DNA of 64,000 bases from Pseudomonas fluorescens. GTDB taxonomy: Bacteria; Pseudomonadota; Gammaproteobacteria; Pseudomonadales; Pseudomonadaceae. Below the pieces are notes generated by a model. It was not told the origin of the DNA, did no database searches, and saw nothing but the letters and a program-made list of their open reading frames with translations. The stretch is from contig NZ_CP012831.1 in NCBI RefSeq assembly GCF_001307275.1, positions 2,534,501-2,598,500 of the forward strand, written 5' to 3'. Positions 56,757 through 64,000 of this stretch are shown piece by piece (position 1 is the first letter of the stretch; each line of letters opens with the position of its first letter). The translations under genes and the position numbers were made by a program.

Positions 56757-58373
56757 CTAGGCTTCATCATCAAGACGGCGCCCACGCAGGCGTCGGCCAC
56801 GGGTGATCAATTCGATGAGTTGCACCGCGCTGAGGGCATGGGCGAACAGCCAGCCCTGGCCGAACCTCACCCCTTCGCTGCTCAAATAAGAGGCCTGGGC
56901 TTCATGCTCGATGCCTTCGGCGATCACCTTGAGCTGCAGCGCGTGGGCCATGCGGATGATGTGCGGGGCCACGCCGCTGCTAGCGGCATCGTGGCCCAAG
57001 GCGTCGATGAAGGCCTTGTCGATTTTCAGGCAGTCCACCGGCAGGGTTTGCAGGTAGGCCAGGCTGCAATAACCCGTGCCAAAATCGTCGATCAGCACCT
57101 GATGCCCGACGTCGCGCAGCGATTGCAGGTTATCCCGGGCAACCAACACGTCGATCAGCCCGCGCTCGGTCACTTCGAAGGCGATCTGATGCGCCGAGAC
57201 CCGATGCAATGCCAGCAGGCGAGCGATCACTTCGCCAATACGCGGCACCATCACATCGCAGGCCGCCAGGTTCACCGAGATATACAGTTGTGGATTGGCC
57301 CGCAACAGCTGGCCCAATTGATCGAACAGCCGCTGCAGCACGAAATCGGTGATCTGGCGGATCTGCCCGGTGTTCTCGGCCATCGGGATAAACAAGTCCG
57401 GGCTGGTCAGGGTGCCGTCCGGTCGTCGCCAGCGCAGCAAGGCTTCGGCACCGACGCAGTTGCGGCTGTCCAGGTCGAAAATCGGCTGGTACAGCACCTG
57501 CAATTCACCGCGCCGGATGGCCCCGTGCAGCTCAGCATCCATGGACTGGCGATGGCGCGCCAGCAGAAACACCTGGAAACCAATCCCCAGGCCCAGCACC
57601 AGGCTGATGGGCAGCATCCACCAGGCATTGGCCGGGATCTTGAAACCGTTGCGCTGGGCGATCAGCACCAGTTGATATTCCGGGCTGTCGGTGGGCATCC
57701 GATAAATCAGCCGGGTCTGCGTCACCTGCAAGGCATTCTGGCTCTTCGGTGGCCAAGGCTCTGTGGGCGGCCAGTATTGTTGGGTGCCCAACACGGGAAT
57801 GGCCCGCGTGCCATGATCCAGGACCACCAGCAGGCTGCTGCCCGGTGGCAGGTCGACCACGTCGGCCAAATGCCCCCGGGAGGTGGCGACTCGGAAATTG
57901 CCACGGCCCAGCATCAACGCAGCGCGGTCTTCGTTGGGTTCGGTGGTGGTATTGAGCCAATAGCTGTAGGTCGGGCCTCGAAGATCGGGCGGACGGGCCA
58001 CCGACAGCCCGCTTTGGCGCGGACGATTGGAACAGACGCCGCTGCCATCGATGTACACCGCTTCATAAACGAAACGGTAATTGAAGCTGACCTCTCGCAA
58101 GGTCGCGATCATGTCATCGTCGCAGCCGCGCAACGGCTGGTTTTGCAGGTCGTCGAGGCTTTCCCGCAATTGCCCGAAAAGCTGTTCCAGCCGTTGCAGG
58201 AAGCGCTCGCCCTGGGCATTCATCTGATCACTTTCTCGCTGCTGGATCTGCTGCACGACCACAAACAGACTGCCCGTCAGCAGTAGGAAGGTACTCAGGG
58301 CAGCCGCCATCATCGCCAGGAACAGGGGGCGATGGAGCCAGCTCTGTAAGGTTTCGCGGGCAGCCGTCATCAT
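56757..58373 (-). CDS. CSS-motif EAL-domain phosphodiesterase
   Basis: A likely c-di-GMP phosphodiesterase of 538 aa. The N-terminal half has two helices (about residues 16-38 and 255-275) around a periplasmic CSS-motif-like domain (GCDDDMIATL, VYIDGSGVCSNRPR), where redox-sensitive cysteines tune activity. The C-terminal EAL domain has LYQPIFDLDSRNCVGAEALL, the second Asp in LIDDFGTGYCSLAYLQTLPV and KIDKAFIDALG. I see no GGDEF. The first ATGs are at 58373 and 58370; a TTG upstream is less likely. Confidence 0.92.
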   Translation of the reverse strand: MMTAARETLQSWLHRPLFLAMMAAALSTFLLLTGSLFVVVQQIQQRESDQMNAQGERFLQRLEQLFGQLRESLDDLQNQPLRGCDDDMIATLREVSFNYRFVYEAVYIDGSGVCSNRPRQSGLSVARPPDLRGPTYSYWLNTTTEPNEDRAALMLGRGNFRVATSRGHLADVVDLPPGSSLLVVLDHGTRAIPVLGTQQYWPPTEPWPPKSQNALQVTQTRLIYRMPTDSPEYQLVLIAQRNGFKIPANAWWMLPISLVLGLGIGFQVFLLARHRQSMDAELHGAIRRGELQVLYQPIFDLDSRNCVGAEALLRWRRPDGTLTSPDLFIPMAENTGQIRQITDFVLQRLFDQLGQLLRANPQLYISVNLAACDVMVPRIGEVIARLLALHRVSAHQIAFEVTERGLIDVLVARDNLQSLRDVGHQVLIDDFGTGYCSLAYLQTLPVDCLKIDKAFIDALGHDAASSGVAPHIIRMAHALQLKVIAEGIEHEAQASYLSSEGVRFGQGWLFAHALSAVQLIELITRGRRLRGRRLDDEA

Positions 58374-58445
58374 GGGTAATCCGAAAGTTACCAATGAGTT
58401 ATAGCTTCTGATTTGGATTTGGCCCGATTCGTCGGACGGGCGTCA

Positions 58446-59225
58446 TTATTTTGTCTGGTTGAGCACCTGCAGAATCGCCGCGCTTTGCGGGTCCGGCATG
58501 CCATCGAAGCGGGTCGGCCGGTAGTGCATCTGAAACGCGGCCAGCACGTGGTGGGTGGCTACGTCCCATTCGCCGGTCTGGGGCGTCGGGTAGCCCAGAC
58601 GGGCCAGCTCGGCCTGGAACCAACTGGCAGGCGGTAGCTGTGTTGCGAAGAAAACCTGCTGGCGTGCGACGGCCTGTTCATCCGGCCACACCCCCAGGCC
58701 CGCTTGCGCCAGACGCTTCCAGGGGAACAGCGGCCCCGGATCGAGCTTGCGCAGGGGCGCGATGTCGCTGTGGCCGATGATGCTGCGCGGGCTGATCCCG
58801 TTGCGCTGGATGATGTCCTTGAGCAAGACGGTCAAGGCCTGGACCTGAGCTTCGCTGTAGGGATACCAGAGGCGCCCGGTGGGCGTGTCGAGGAAACCCG
58901 GATTGACGATTTCGATGCCGATGGAACTGGAATTGAGCCAGGTCCGGCCTTCCCATTCACTTTCCCCGGCGTGCCAGGCGCGCCGGCTTTCATCCACCAG
59001 CTTGTAGATGGTCGCGTCTTTATCGTCGCCAATCAGGTAATGGGCACTGACTTCGCCATGGGTCAGCAGGGCCAGTGAACGCTCCAGGGACGCCGAGGTG
59101 TAATGCACCACCACGAATTGGATGCGGTTGTCATGGTTGACGGAGGGGTGACTGGTGTCGAACCGAGGGCCGCTGGTGCAGCCGGCAAGGATAAATAAAG
59201 AAACAATGAGCGAGAAAAATTTCAT
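58446..59225 (-). CDS. ampDh2: N-acetylmuramoyl-L-alanine amidase lipoprotein (AmpDh2-like)
   Basis: A 259-aa amidase that cuts peptide stems from peptidoglycan or its 1,6-anhydro fragments. It starts at ATG 59225 (MKFFSLIVSLFILAGCTSG), with lipobox LAGC for outer-membrane anchoring. The amidase_2 domain has zinc ligands in VVHYTSASLERSL (His) and IIGHSDIAPLRKLDPGPLFP (His, Asp), and a C-terminal peptidoglycan-binding domain. The P. aeruginosa homologue PA5485 sits beside kinB. A start at 59237 is possible. Confidence 0.93.
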   Translation of the reverse strand: MKFFSLIVSLFILAGCTSGPRFDTSHPSVNHDNRIQFVVVHYTSASLERSLALLTHGEVSAHYLIGDDKDATIYKLVDESRRAWHAGESEWEGRTWLNSSSIGIEIVNPGFLDTPTGRLWYPYSEAQVQALTVLLKDIIQRNGISPRSIIGHSDIAPLRKLDPGPLFPWKRLAQAGLGVWPDEQAVARQQVFFATQLPPASWFQAELARLGYPTPQTGEWDVATHHVLAAFQMHYRPTRFDGMPDPQSAAILQVLNQTK

Positions 59226-59328
59226 GGCGGAGGGCATTACGCGCTGGAAGTAATGCAACAGTGTAACGTATCGCCCCGCGATGATCCGGTGCGCGGGACG
59301 ATATTAAACAAATTGGAACAATTAGCCC

Positions 59329-61416
59329 TCAGCCCAGCTCCACGCGGTTGCGTCCGGCATTTTTGGCCCGGTAGAGCGCCTGATCGGCTCTTTTAAGTAC
59401 CAAATCGCTGTGTTCACCTGGCTTGAAAGCCGTCATGCCCACCGATACCGTCACCGTCACCGGTTCGCCCTTGAAATGAAACGGGCAGGCTTCGATGGCC
59501 AGACGCAGCGCCTCGGCCAGCTTGGCGCCAGCCGCCAGGGGGGTATCCGGCACCAGCAGGACAAACTCCTCGCCACCAAAACGCGCAATGAAATCGCCGC
59601 CACGCAGGCGTTTGCGCAGGACCGAGGCGATCAGCTTCAACACCCGGTCACCGGCCAGATGGCCGTAGTTGTCATTGATGCGCTTGAAATGATCGAGATC
59701 GAGCATGGCCAGCAGCAAGCTGTTGCCGTGCTGCTGCCACTGGACGACTTCATGCTCCAGACGCTCGGACCAGGCGGCGCGGTTGGGCAACCCGGTGAGC
59801 GGATCGACCAACGCTTTCTGCCGCTGTTCCTCGAGATTTTCCCGCACGACCTGGGCGTCCTGCTCCATCAGCGCGACACGATCGGCCAGGCTTTTGAGGC
59901 GCACCGAGACTTCCTGCTCGCGTTGATCACGTTGCCGGCGGTGTTGGTCCATTGTCCCGAGCAAGCCTTCGAGGTGATTCTCAAGCACCTGCTTGAGGCC
60001 TTCCAGGTCATCGGCTTGTTGCACGCTGCTTTGCAGGCCATCCACCTGTTCGCGAATCTGGGTGTCCATTTCCCGGGAGGCCGACAGGTTGTCGGCGTGG
60101 TCTTCACTGGCGGCCTGCAGGCTGCTCTGGAAGGACTCGAGACGATCATTGAGGCGTTGCAGGTACGCTTCGAATTCATGCTGGCCGGTGTCGGTGATGG
60201 CCAGCATCAGCACCGCCAGATCATCGAGGATCGGCAGCAGTTCGTACCAGTTCAAGCCATTTCGCAACCGCTCACCCATGGCCTCGGCTTGTGGTCGATG
60301 ACGCTCGGGTAAGGTCAGGTCGCCCAACAGGCCCAGCAAAGTGTCTTCGATGTGCTTGGCGACCGAGCTGTAGGACGGTTCCGGCGAATCGGGCAGGGCG
60401 TATTGGGCATCAGCCAAATCGGCGGCGGCCAAAGGCTCGTCAGGCTCGGCTTCAACTGGAGGCGGCGAGGGGTCGGGGAGGGTCTGTGACACCTCTTCGG
60501 ACATCAGCTCGTCGGGATTTTCCAGGGCGGGTGTCGCTACCGGGAGTTCGTCGGCGGCCACCGTCTGCAAGGGGGCGGGCTCGGCGGCTTCGTCCGGCTC
60601 GCTGATCGGCTTAGCCACTTCAGCGGCTGGTGCCGGAGCGGACGTCGGCGCAGGTTCGGTCTGCGGGGTAACCTGGCCGACCGGTTCGGGCGTTGCCTCC
60701 AGCGTGGGAGCTTGCTCCGCTACCGACGGGACGGTTGCTGGTGCTGGTGCTGGTGCTGGTGCTGGTGCTGGTGCTGGTGCGATGGATGCTGTGTGAACTG
60801 CCGGCTCAACGGCGACTGGCAGGGCCGTGTCTGCCAGAGGCGCCACGCTGGCCTGGGCAGGCTCGTGAGGCTGGGGCGTCGCTTCCTCATGGCCTTGGCC
60901 ACCAAACAGCCGTTGCAGCAATCCGGGGCGGCTCGGTTCGACAGGGGCGTCCAGGGCACTCAGTGCCTTGCCTTGCAAACCGCTCAATTCGCTGAGCAGC
61001 AGCGGAATCTCCCGGGCCTGGCCGACCCGCTCTTCCAACTGCTTGGAAAATTTCTTCAGGGGCCGGCTGACTTCCTTCGGCAGCGGCAGGCTTTGCAGCT
61101 GGGCCACCAGGGCCGTCAATGCAGTGCTCATCTGCTCGATGCGGGTTTCGCGGCGCTGCTCGGAATCGAGTACGGCTTTCTCCAGACGCGGCAGCAGGGC
61201 GGCGAGGCCGGCGTCCATGTCATCGGTGCGCACCACCTCGCGCATCTCTTTCATGCATTGGTCGACGACCCGATCAGTGCCCTCGGCGGCCAGGGTGCTG
61301 CGCACCAGGCCACGACGCAGCAAGTCGAGTCGAGCATCCCAACGGCGCTCGAGCTTTTCCTGCTGTTCGATACTCTTGAGGTATTTCTCTCTCCAGCGTT
61401 CGGCTTCGTCGCTCAT
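59329..61416 (-). CDS. dgcH: GGDEF-domain diguanylate cyclase (DgcH-like)
   Basis: A 695-aa c-di-GMP synthase. The first 60 residues are charged helix; a long Pro/Ala-rich linker with (AP)n at about 213-227 and acidic segments leads to a helical middle (PSYSSVAKHIEDTLLGLLGD) and a coiled coil. The C-terminal GGDEF domain carries GLPNRAAWSERLEHEVV and the active-site ARFGGEEFVLLVPD (GGEEF). The AP stretch is encoded by seven GCTGGT-type repeats (60737-60780), prone to slippage. It overlaps the nuclease-fold gene by 4 bases. Confidence 0.93.
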   Translation of the reverse strand: MSDEAERWREKYLKSIEQQEKLERRWDARLDLLRRGLVRSTLAAEGTDRVVDQCMKEMREVVRTDDMDAGLAALLPRLEKAVLDSEQRRETRIEQMSTALTALVAQLQSLPLPKEVSRPLKKFSKQLEERVGQAREIPLLLSELSGLQGKALSALDAPVEPSRPGLLQRLFGGQGHEEATPQPHEPAQASVAPLADTALPVAVEPAVHTASIAPAPAPAPAPAPAPATVPSVAEQAPTLEATPEPVGQVTPQTEPAPTSAPAPAAEVAKPISEPDEAAEPAPLQTVAADELPVATPALENPDELMSEEVSQTLPDPSPPPVEAEPDEPLAAADLADAQYALPDSPEPSYSSVAKHIEDTLLGLLGDLTLPERHRPQAEAMGERLRNGLNWYELLPILDDLAVLMLAITDTGQHEFEAYLQRLNDRLESFQSSLQAASEDHADNLSASREMDTQIREQVDGLQSSVQQADDLEGLKQVLENHLEGLLGTMDQHRRQRDQREQEVSVRLKSLADRVALMEQDAQVVRENLEEQRQKALVDPLTGLPNRAAWSERLEHEVVQWQQHGNSLLLAMLDLDHFKRINDNYGHLAGDRVLKLIASVLRKRLRGGDFIARFGGEEFVLLVPDTPLAAGAKLAEALRLAIEACPFHFKGEPVTVTVSVGMTAFKPGEHSDLVLKRADQALYRAKNAGRNRVELG

Positions 61417-62291
61417 TCATCGGATCCGCGAGGGGCAGTACTCAGCGCGGGGAATGCATCGGCCGTGAGCGAACCCGGCAAACGAATTTCTACCGCGACC
61501 GGCAGGTGATCGGAAATGGGTTGGGCCAACACCTCGACACGTTCGAGGGTCAGGGTCGGGCTCAACAGGATATGGTCCAGGCAGCGCTGGGGGCGCCAGC
61601 TGGGGAATGTCGCTTCCAGTTGTGGTGCGAGCAGACCGAGATCGCGCAGGGGCGAGGTTTGCAGCAGGTCGGTGGCGTGGGTGTTCATGTCGCCCATCAG
61701 TATCTGGTGCTTGTAGCCGCCGATCAGCTCGCGAATGTACGCCAGCTGCATCGTCCGGGTACGCGCCCCGAGTGCCAGGTGCATCATGACCACGACCAGC
61801 GCTTCCGGACCTTCGCCAAAACGCGCAAGAATCGCCCCGCGCCCCTTGGGGCCCGGCAGCGGATGGTCCTCGATCGCCCAGGGACGCAAACGACTCAACA
61901 CGCCATTGCTGTGCTGGCCGAGACGTCCGAGGTTGCGATTGAGTTGTTGGTACCAGTAGGGGAAGGCGCCCAATTGGGCCAGGTGTTCCACCTGATTGAC
62001 GTAGCCTGACCGCAGGCTCCCGCCGTCGGCCTCTTGCAGGGCCACCAGGTCGAAGTCCTTGAGCAGGTCGCCGATTTTCTGCAGGTTGCCGGCACGCCCG
62101 GTGTGCGGCAGCAAATGCTGCCAGCCGCGGGTCAGGTAATGCCGGTAGCGTTCGGTGCTGATGCCCACCTGGATATTGAAGCTGAGCAGCCGCAAGCGGC
62201 TGTCGCCAGGCAGGCCCGTGGACGTGACATGGTGCTCGTTGACCCGTGGTTCATGCAGGCCAACGATGCGTTCGGTACTCCAGCGGGCCAT
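61413..62291 (-). CDS. Endonuclease/exonuclease/phosphatase-family protein
   Basis: A 292-aa protein with EEP-fold motifs: LRLLSFNIQVGISTERYRHY at the N-terminus, DFDLVALQEADGGSLRSGY with the metal Glu, VVVMMHLALGARTRTMQLAY, LMGDMNTHATDLLQ and PISDHLPVAVEIRL with the final His. Substrate could be a nucleic acid, phospholipid or phosphoester. It overlaps dgcH (ATGA) and is the PA5488-type neighbour of dsbA. Confidence 0.93.
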   Translation of the reverse strand: MARWSTERIVGLHEPRVNEHHVTSTGLPGDSRLRLLSFNIQVGISTERYRHYLTRGWQHLLPHTGRAGNLQKIGDLLKDFDLVALQEADGGSLRSGYVNQVEHLAQLGAFPYWYQQLNRNLGRLGQHSNGVLSRLRPWAIEDHPLPGPKGRGAILARFGEGPEALVVVMMHLALGARTRTMQLAYIRELIGGYKHQILMGDMNTHATDLLQTSPLRDLGLLAPQLEATFPSWRPQRCLDHILLSPTLTLERVEVLAQPISDHLPVAVEIRLPGSLTADAFPALSTAPRGSDE

Positions 62292-62306
62292 GGGCGTGGG
62301 CCGCGC

Positions 62307-62948
62307 TTAGTTGGCGACAGCCTTGGTGGCCGCTCGCTCTTTGGCGATCAGTTGGTCGGCCAGTTGCAGCGCTTGTTCGGCCCCGCCGGCAGAGCCGATG
62401 TCAAAGCGATATTTGCCGTTGACGATCATGGTCGGCACGCCCGTGATCTCGTATTTCTTCGCCAGGTCACGGGCCTTCTTGATCTGGCCCTGGATGGCGA
62501 AGGAGTCGAAGGTGGCCAGGAACTTGTCCTTGTCCACGCCTTGGGTCGCCAGGAAATCGGCCATGTCTTGTTTGTCGGTCAGCTTCTTGTGTTCTTTCTG
62601 GATCGCGTTGAAAACGGCTGCGTGAACCTGGTGCTCGACGCCCATGGCTTCGAGGGTCAGGAACATCTGGCCGTGAGCGTCCCATGGGCCACCGAACATG
62701 GCGGGGATGCGAACGAAGTTAACGTCCGACGGCAGTTTCTCGACCCATGGGTTGATAACCGGTTCGAACGCGTAGCAATGCGGGCAGCCGTACCAGAACA
62801 ACTCCACGACTTCGATCTTGCCAGGCGCTGCCACCGCAACGGGGTTGGTCAATTCGACATAGGGTGCGGCGGGCTTTTCAGCCGCTTGGGCAGTCATGCC
62901 GAACAGGCTGGCGGCGACGAGCGCGGCGCTGATGATCAGATTACGCAT
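62307..62948 (-). CDS. dsbA: Periplasmic thiol:disulfide oxidase DsbA
   Basis: Makes disulfides in secreted proteins. The 213-aa precursor has a signal peptide (MRNLIISAALVAASLFGMTA to QAAE) and the thioredoxin-fold active site CPHC in VVELFWYGCPHCYAFEPVIN, with the cis-Pro loop in ITGVPTMIVNG. It follows the cytochrome genes on the minus strand and matches PA5489. Confidence 0.97.
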   Translation of the reverse strand: MRNLIISAALVAASLFGMTAQAAEKPAAPYVELTNPVAVAAPGKIEVVELFWYGCPHCYAFEPVINPWVEKLPSDVNFVRIPAMFGGPWDAHGQMFLTLEAMGVEHQVHAAVFNAIQKEHKKLTDKQDMADFLATQGVDKDKFLATFDSFAIQGQIKKARDLAKKYEITGVPTMIVNGKYRFDIGSAGGAEQALQLADQLIAKERAATKAVAN

Positions 62949-63044
62949 GCTTTACTCCTGGACAATGAGGGGGCCTCGCAAGACCTGCTTCTAAGACAGA
63001 CCGTGGCGGGTTCAAGTTCTCTAGTGTAACGGCAGCGGCCACAA

Positions 63045-63070
63045 AAAAGGGCGGCCAAAGCCACCCTTTT
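63045..63070 (-). terminator. Terminator after the cytochrome c4 gene
   Basis: AAAAGGGCGGC, CAAA, GCCACCCTTTT, a hairpin with a G-U type mismatch, 65 bases past the cc4 stop on the minus strand and upstream of dsbA. Confidence 0.7.
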
Positions 63071-63134
63071 GATGCTCGCATCGACAGATTAATCGAGCGT
63101 TAACGTTGCAAGAGGTGTATCCCCCTCAACGGCC

Positions 63135-63746
63135 TTAGTGCAAGCCCTGAATGTAGGCGGAGACTGCCGCGATATCTTCGTCGCTCAGCTTTTTGGCGAT
63201 GCTCTGCATGGGCTTGGTGTCGCCATCGTTGGTCCGGCCGCCTTCTTCTTTACGGAAGTCGGCCAGTTGCTTGCCGACGTACTGGGCATGCTGGCCGCCC
63301 AGGTGTGGGAAACCGGCAGCCGCGTTGCCTTTGCCATCCGGGGAGTGGCAACCGGTGCAGGCTGGCAAGCCTTTGTCGAGGTTGCCGCCGCGGAACAGCG
63401 CTTCACCGCGAGCCACGAGTTTTGGATCGGCGGCGCCGACGCTGCCCTTCTGGCTGGCGAAATAGGCCGCGATGTCCGCCAGGTCCTGATCGCTCAGGTT
63501 GGTCAGCAGGCCGGTCATTTCCAGCACCGTGCGCTTGCCGGACTTGATGTCGTGCAGTTGCTTGTTCAGGTAACGCTCGCCCTGGCCCGCCAGTTTCGGA
63601 AAGTTGGGCGCCATGCTATTGCCATCCGGGCCGTGGCAGGCCCCGCATACGGCCGCTTTCGCCTGACCGGCAGCGGCATCGCCAGCGGCGTGGGCTACGC
63701 CGGATATCCCCAAGGTCAACAGCAGACTCACGATCAGTTTGTTCAT
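63135..63746 (-). CDS. cc4: Diheme cytochrome c4
   Basis: A 203-aa diheme cytochrome c, with signal peptide (MNKLIVSLLLTLGISGVAHA) and two CxxCH motifs: AAVCGACHGPDGNSMAPNFP and LPACTGCHSPDGKGNAAAGF, with Met ligands in each half (YLNKQLHDIKSGKRTVLEMT, TKPMQSI). Cytochrome c4 feeds electrons to terminal oxidases such as cbb3 and possibly the aa3 oxidase at the other end of this window. It matches PA5490. The upstream gene is a truncated c-type cytochrome. Confidence 0.96.
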   Translation of the reverse strand: MNKLIVSLLLTLGISGVAHAAGDAAAGQAKAAVCGACHGPDGNSMAPNFPKLAGQGERYLNKQLHDIKSGKRTVLEMTGLLTNLSDQDLADIAAYFASQKGSVGAADPKLVARGEALFRGGNLDKGLPACTGCHSPDGKGNAAAGFPHLGGQHAQYVGKQLADFRKEEGGRTNDGDTKPMQSIAKKLSDEDIAAVSAYIQGLH

Positions 63747-63792
63747 CAGCTAATCCAACTACGGCTAAGGGTTAAAGAGTTATGGACCGGGT

Positions 63793-64000
63793 TTACTCGC
63801 TCATCCACTGGATGATGGCTCGGTAATCCTCGGCACTGCAGTCCATGCACAAACCACGCGGCGGCATCGCCTTGAAACCCTGGGTCACGTGTTGCACCAG
63901 CGTCTCCATACCTTTCGCCAACCTCGGCGTCCAAGCTTCCTGATCGCCCTTGCGGGGCGCCATGGGGAGTTGGCCGGAATGACAGGCACCACAAACACGG
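63793..64000 (-). CDS. Class I cytochrome c, 5' end outside window
   Basis: The reverse strand is open to the window edge and ends at TAA (63793-63795). It reads VCGACHSGQLPMAPRKGDQE, then WTPRLAKGMETLVQHVTQGF, KAMPPRGLCMDCSAEDYRAI and IQWMSE. It has a CGACH heme site, the axial Met in AMPPRG and the extra CMDC pair typical of cytochrome c5-like proteins (PA5491 in P. aeruginosa). The N-terminus is missing. Confidence 0.9.
   Translation of the reverse strand, partial: RVCGACHSGQLPMAPRKGDQEAWTPRLAKGMETLVQHVTQGFKAMPPRGLCMDCSAEDYRAIIQWMSE

Overview
The window reads as chromosomal DNA of a fluorescent Pseudomonas. The gene content and order match blocks I know from P. aeruginosa PAO1: the aa3 oxidase cluster (PA0104-PA0114), trkA-rsmB-fmt-def-lysM-dprA-tsaC-qor-hemF-aroE (PA0016-PA0025), the choline-sulfatase genes (about PA0029-PA0032) and gltP-ivy-algB-kinB-ampDh2-dgcH-dsbA-cc4 (PA5479-PA5491). 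Intergenic gaps carry many GTGGGAGCGAGC-type and GTGGCGAGGGAGC-type REP elements, also typical of this group. The organism assignment rests on recollection of those gene orders, not on a search.

Layout. 1-9.5 kb: cytochrome c oxidase subunits (coxB, coxA, coxC) with the assembly and heme A genes cox11, SURF1, ctaA, cyoE and SCO. 9.5-19.9 kb: an accessory region with small orphan genes, a GNAT-like gene, a DUF6124-type gene behind a long folded leader, an IS-derived inverted-repeat element, a QorB/HxlR pair and an AT-rich four-gene block. 20-31 kb: potassium uptake regulator, 16S rRNA methyltransferase, initiator-tRNA formylation and deformylation, a LysM protein, DprA, TsaC, a quinone oxidoreductase, HemF and AroE. 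31-36.4 kb: SulP transporter, choline-binding protein, choline sulfatase and its LysR regulator. 36.4-50 kb: small enzymes, citrate, TerC and Na/Pi-type membrane proteins, an M16 peptidase, a complete Mla-like lipid ABC system and an SpmAB-like protein. 50-64 kb: gltP, a lysozyme inhibitor, algB-kinB, an EAL protein, AmpDh2, a GGDEF protein, a nuclease-fold protein, DsbA and c-type cytochromes.

The most interesting part is 16.1-19.8 kb. A 32-codon ORF is followed by a strong attenuator-like hairpin, then a 324-aa protein with an HEAAH motif and a downstream Arg/Arg/His block resembling the alphaKG-HExxH peptide beta-hydroxylases, then an EamA-type exporter and an MFS exporter. The DNA is visibly more AT-rich than the backbone, and the block lies between a broken and an intact copy of the same TPR gene. 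I read it as a compact, horizontally acquired, probably undescribed RiPP (modified peptide) locus.

The second notable signal is at 10.5-11.0 kb. The leader of the DUF6124-type gene can fold into a string of hairpins in which a loop UUUAGUAG is complementary to an unpaired CUACUAA, and about 95 nt of this leader recurs in inverted orientation upstream of the divergent GNAT-like gene.
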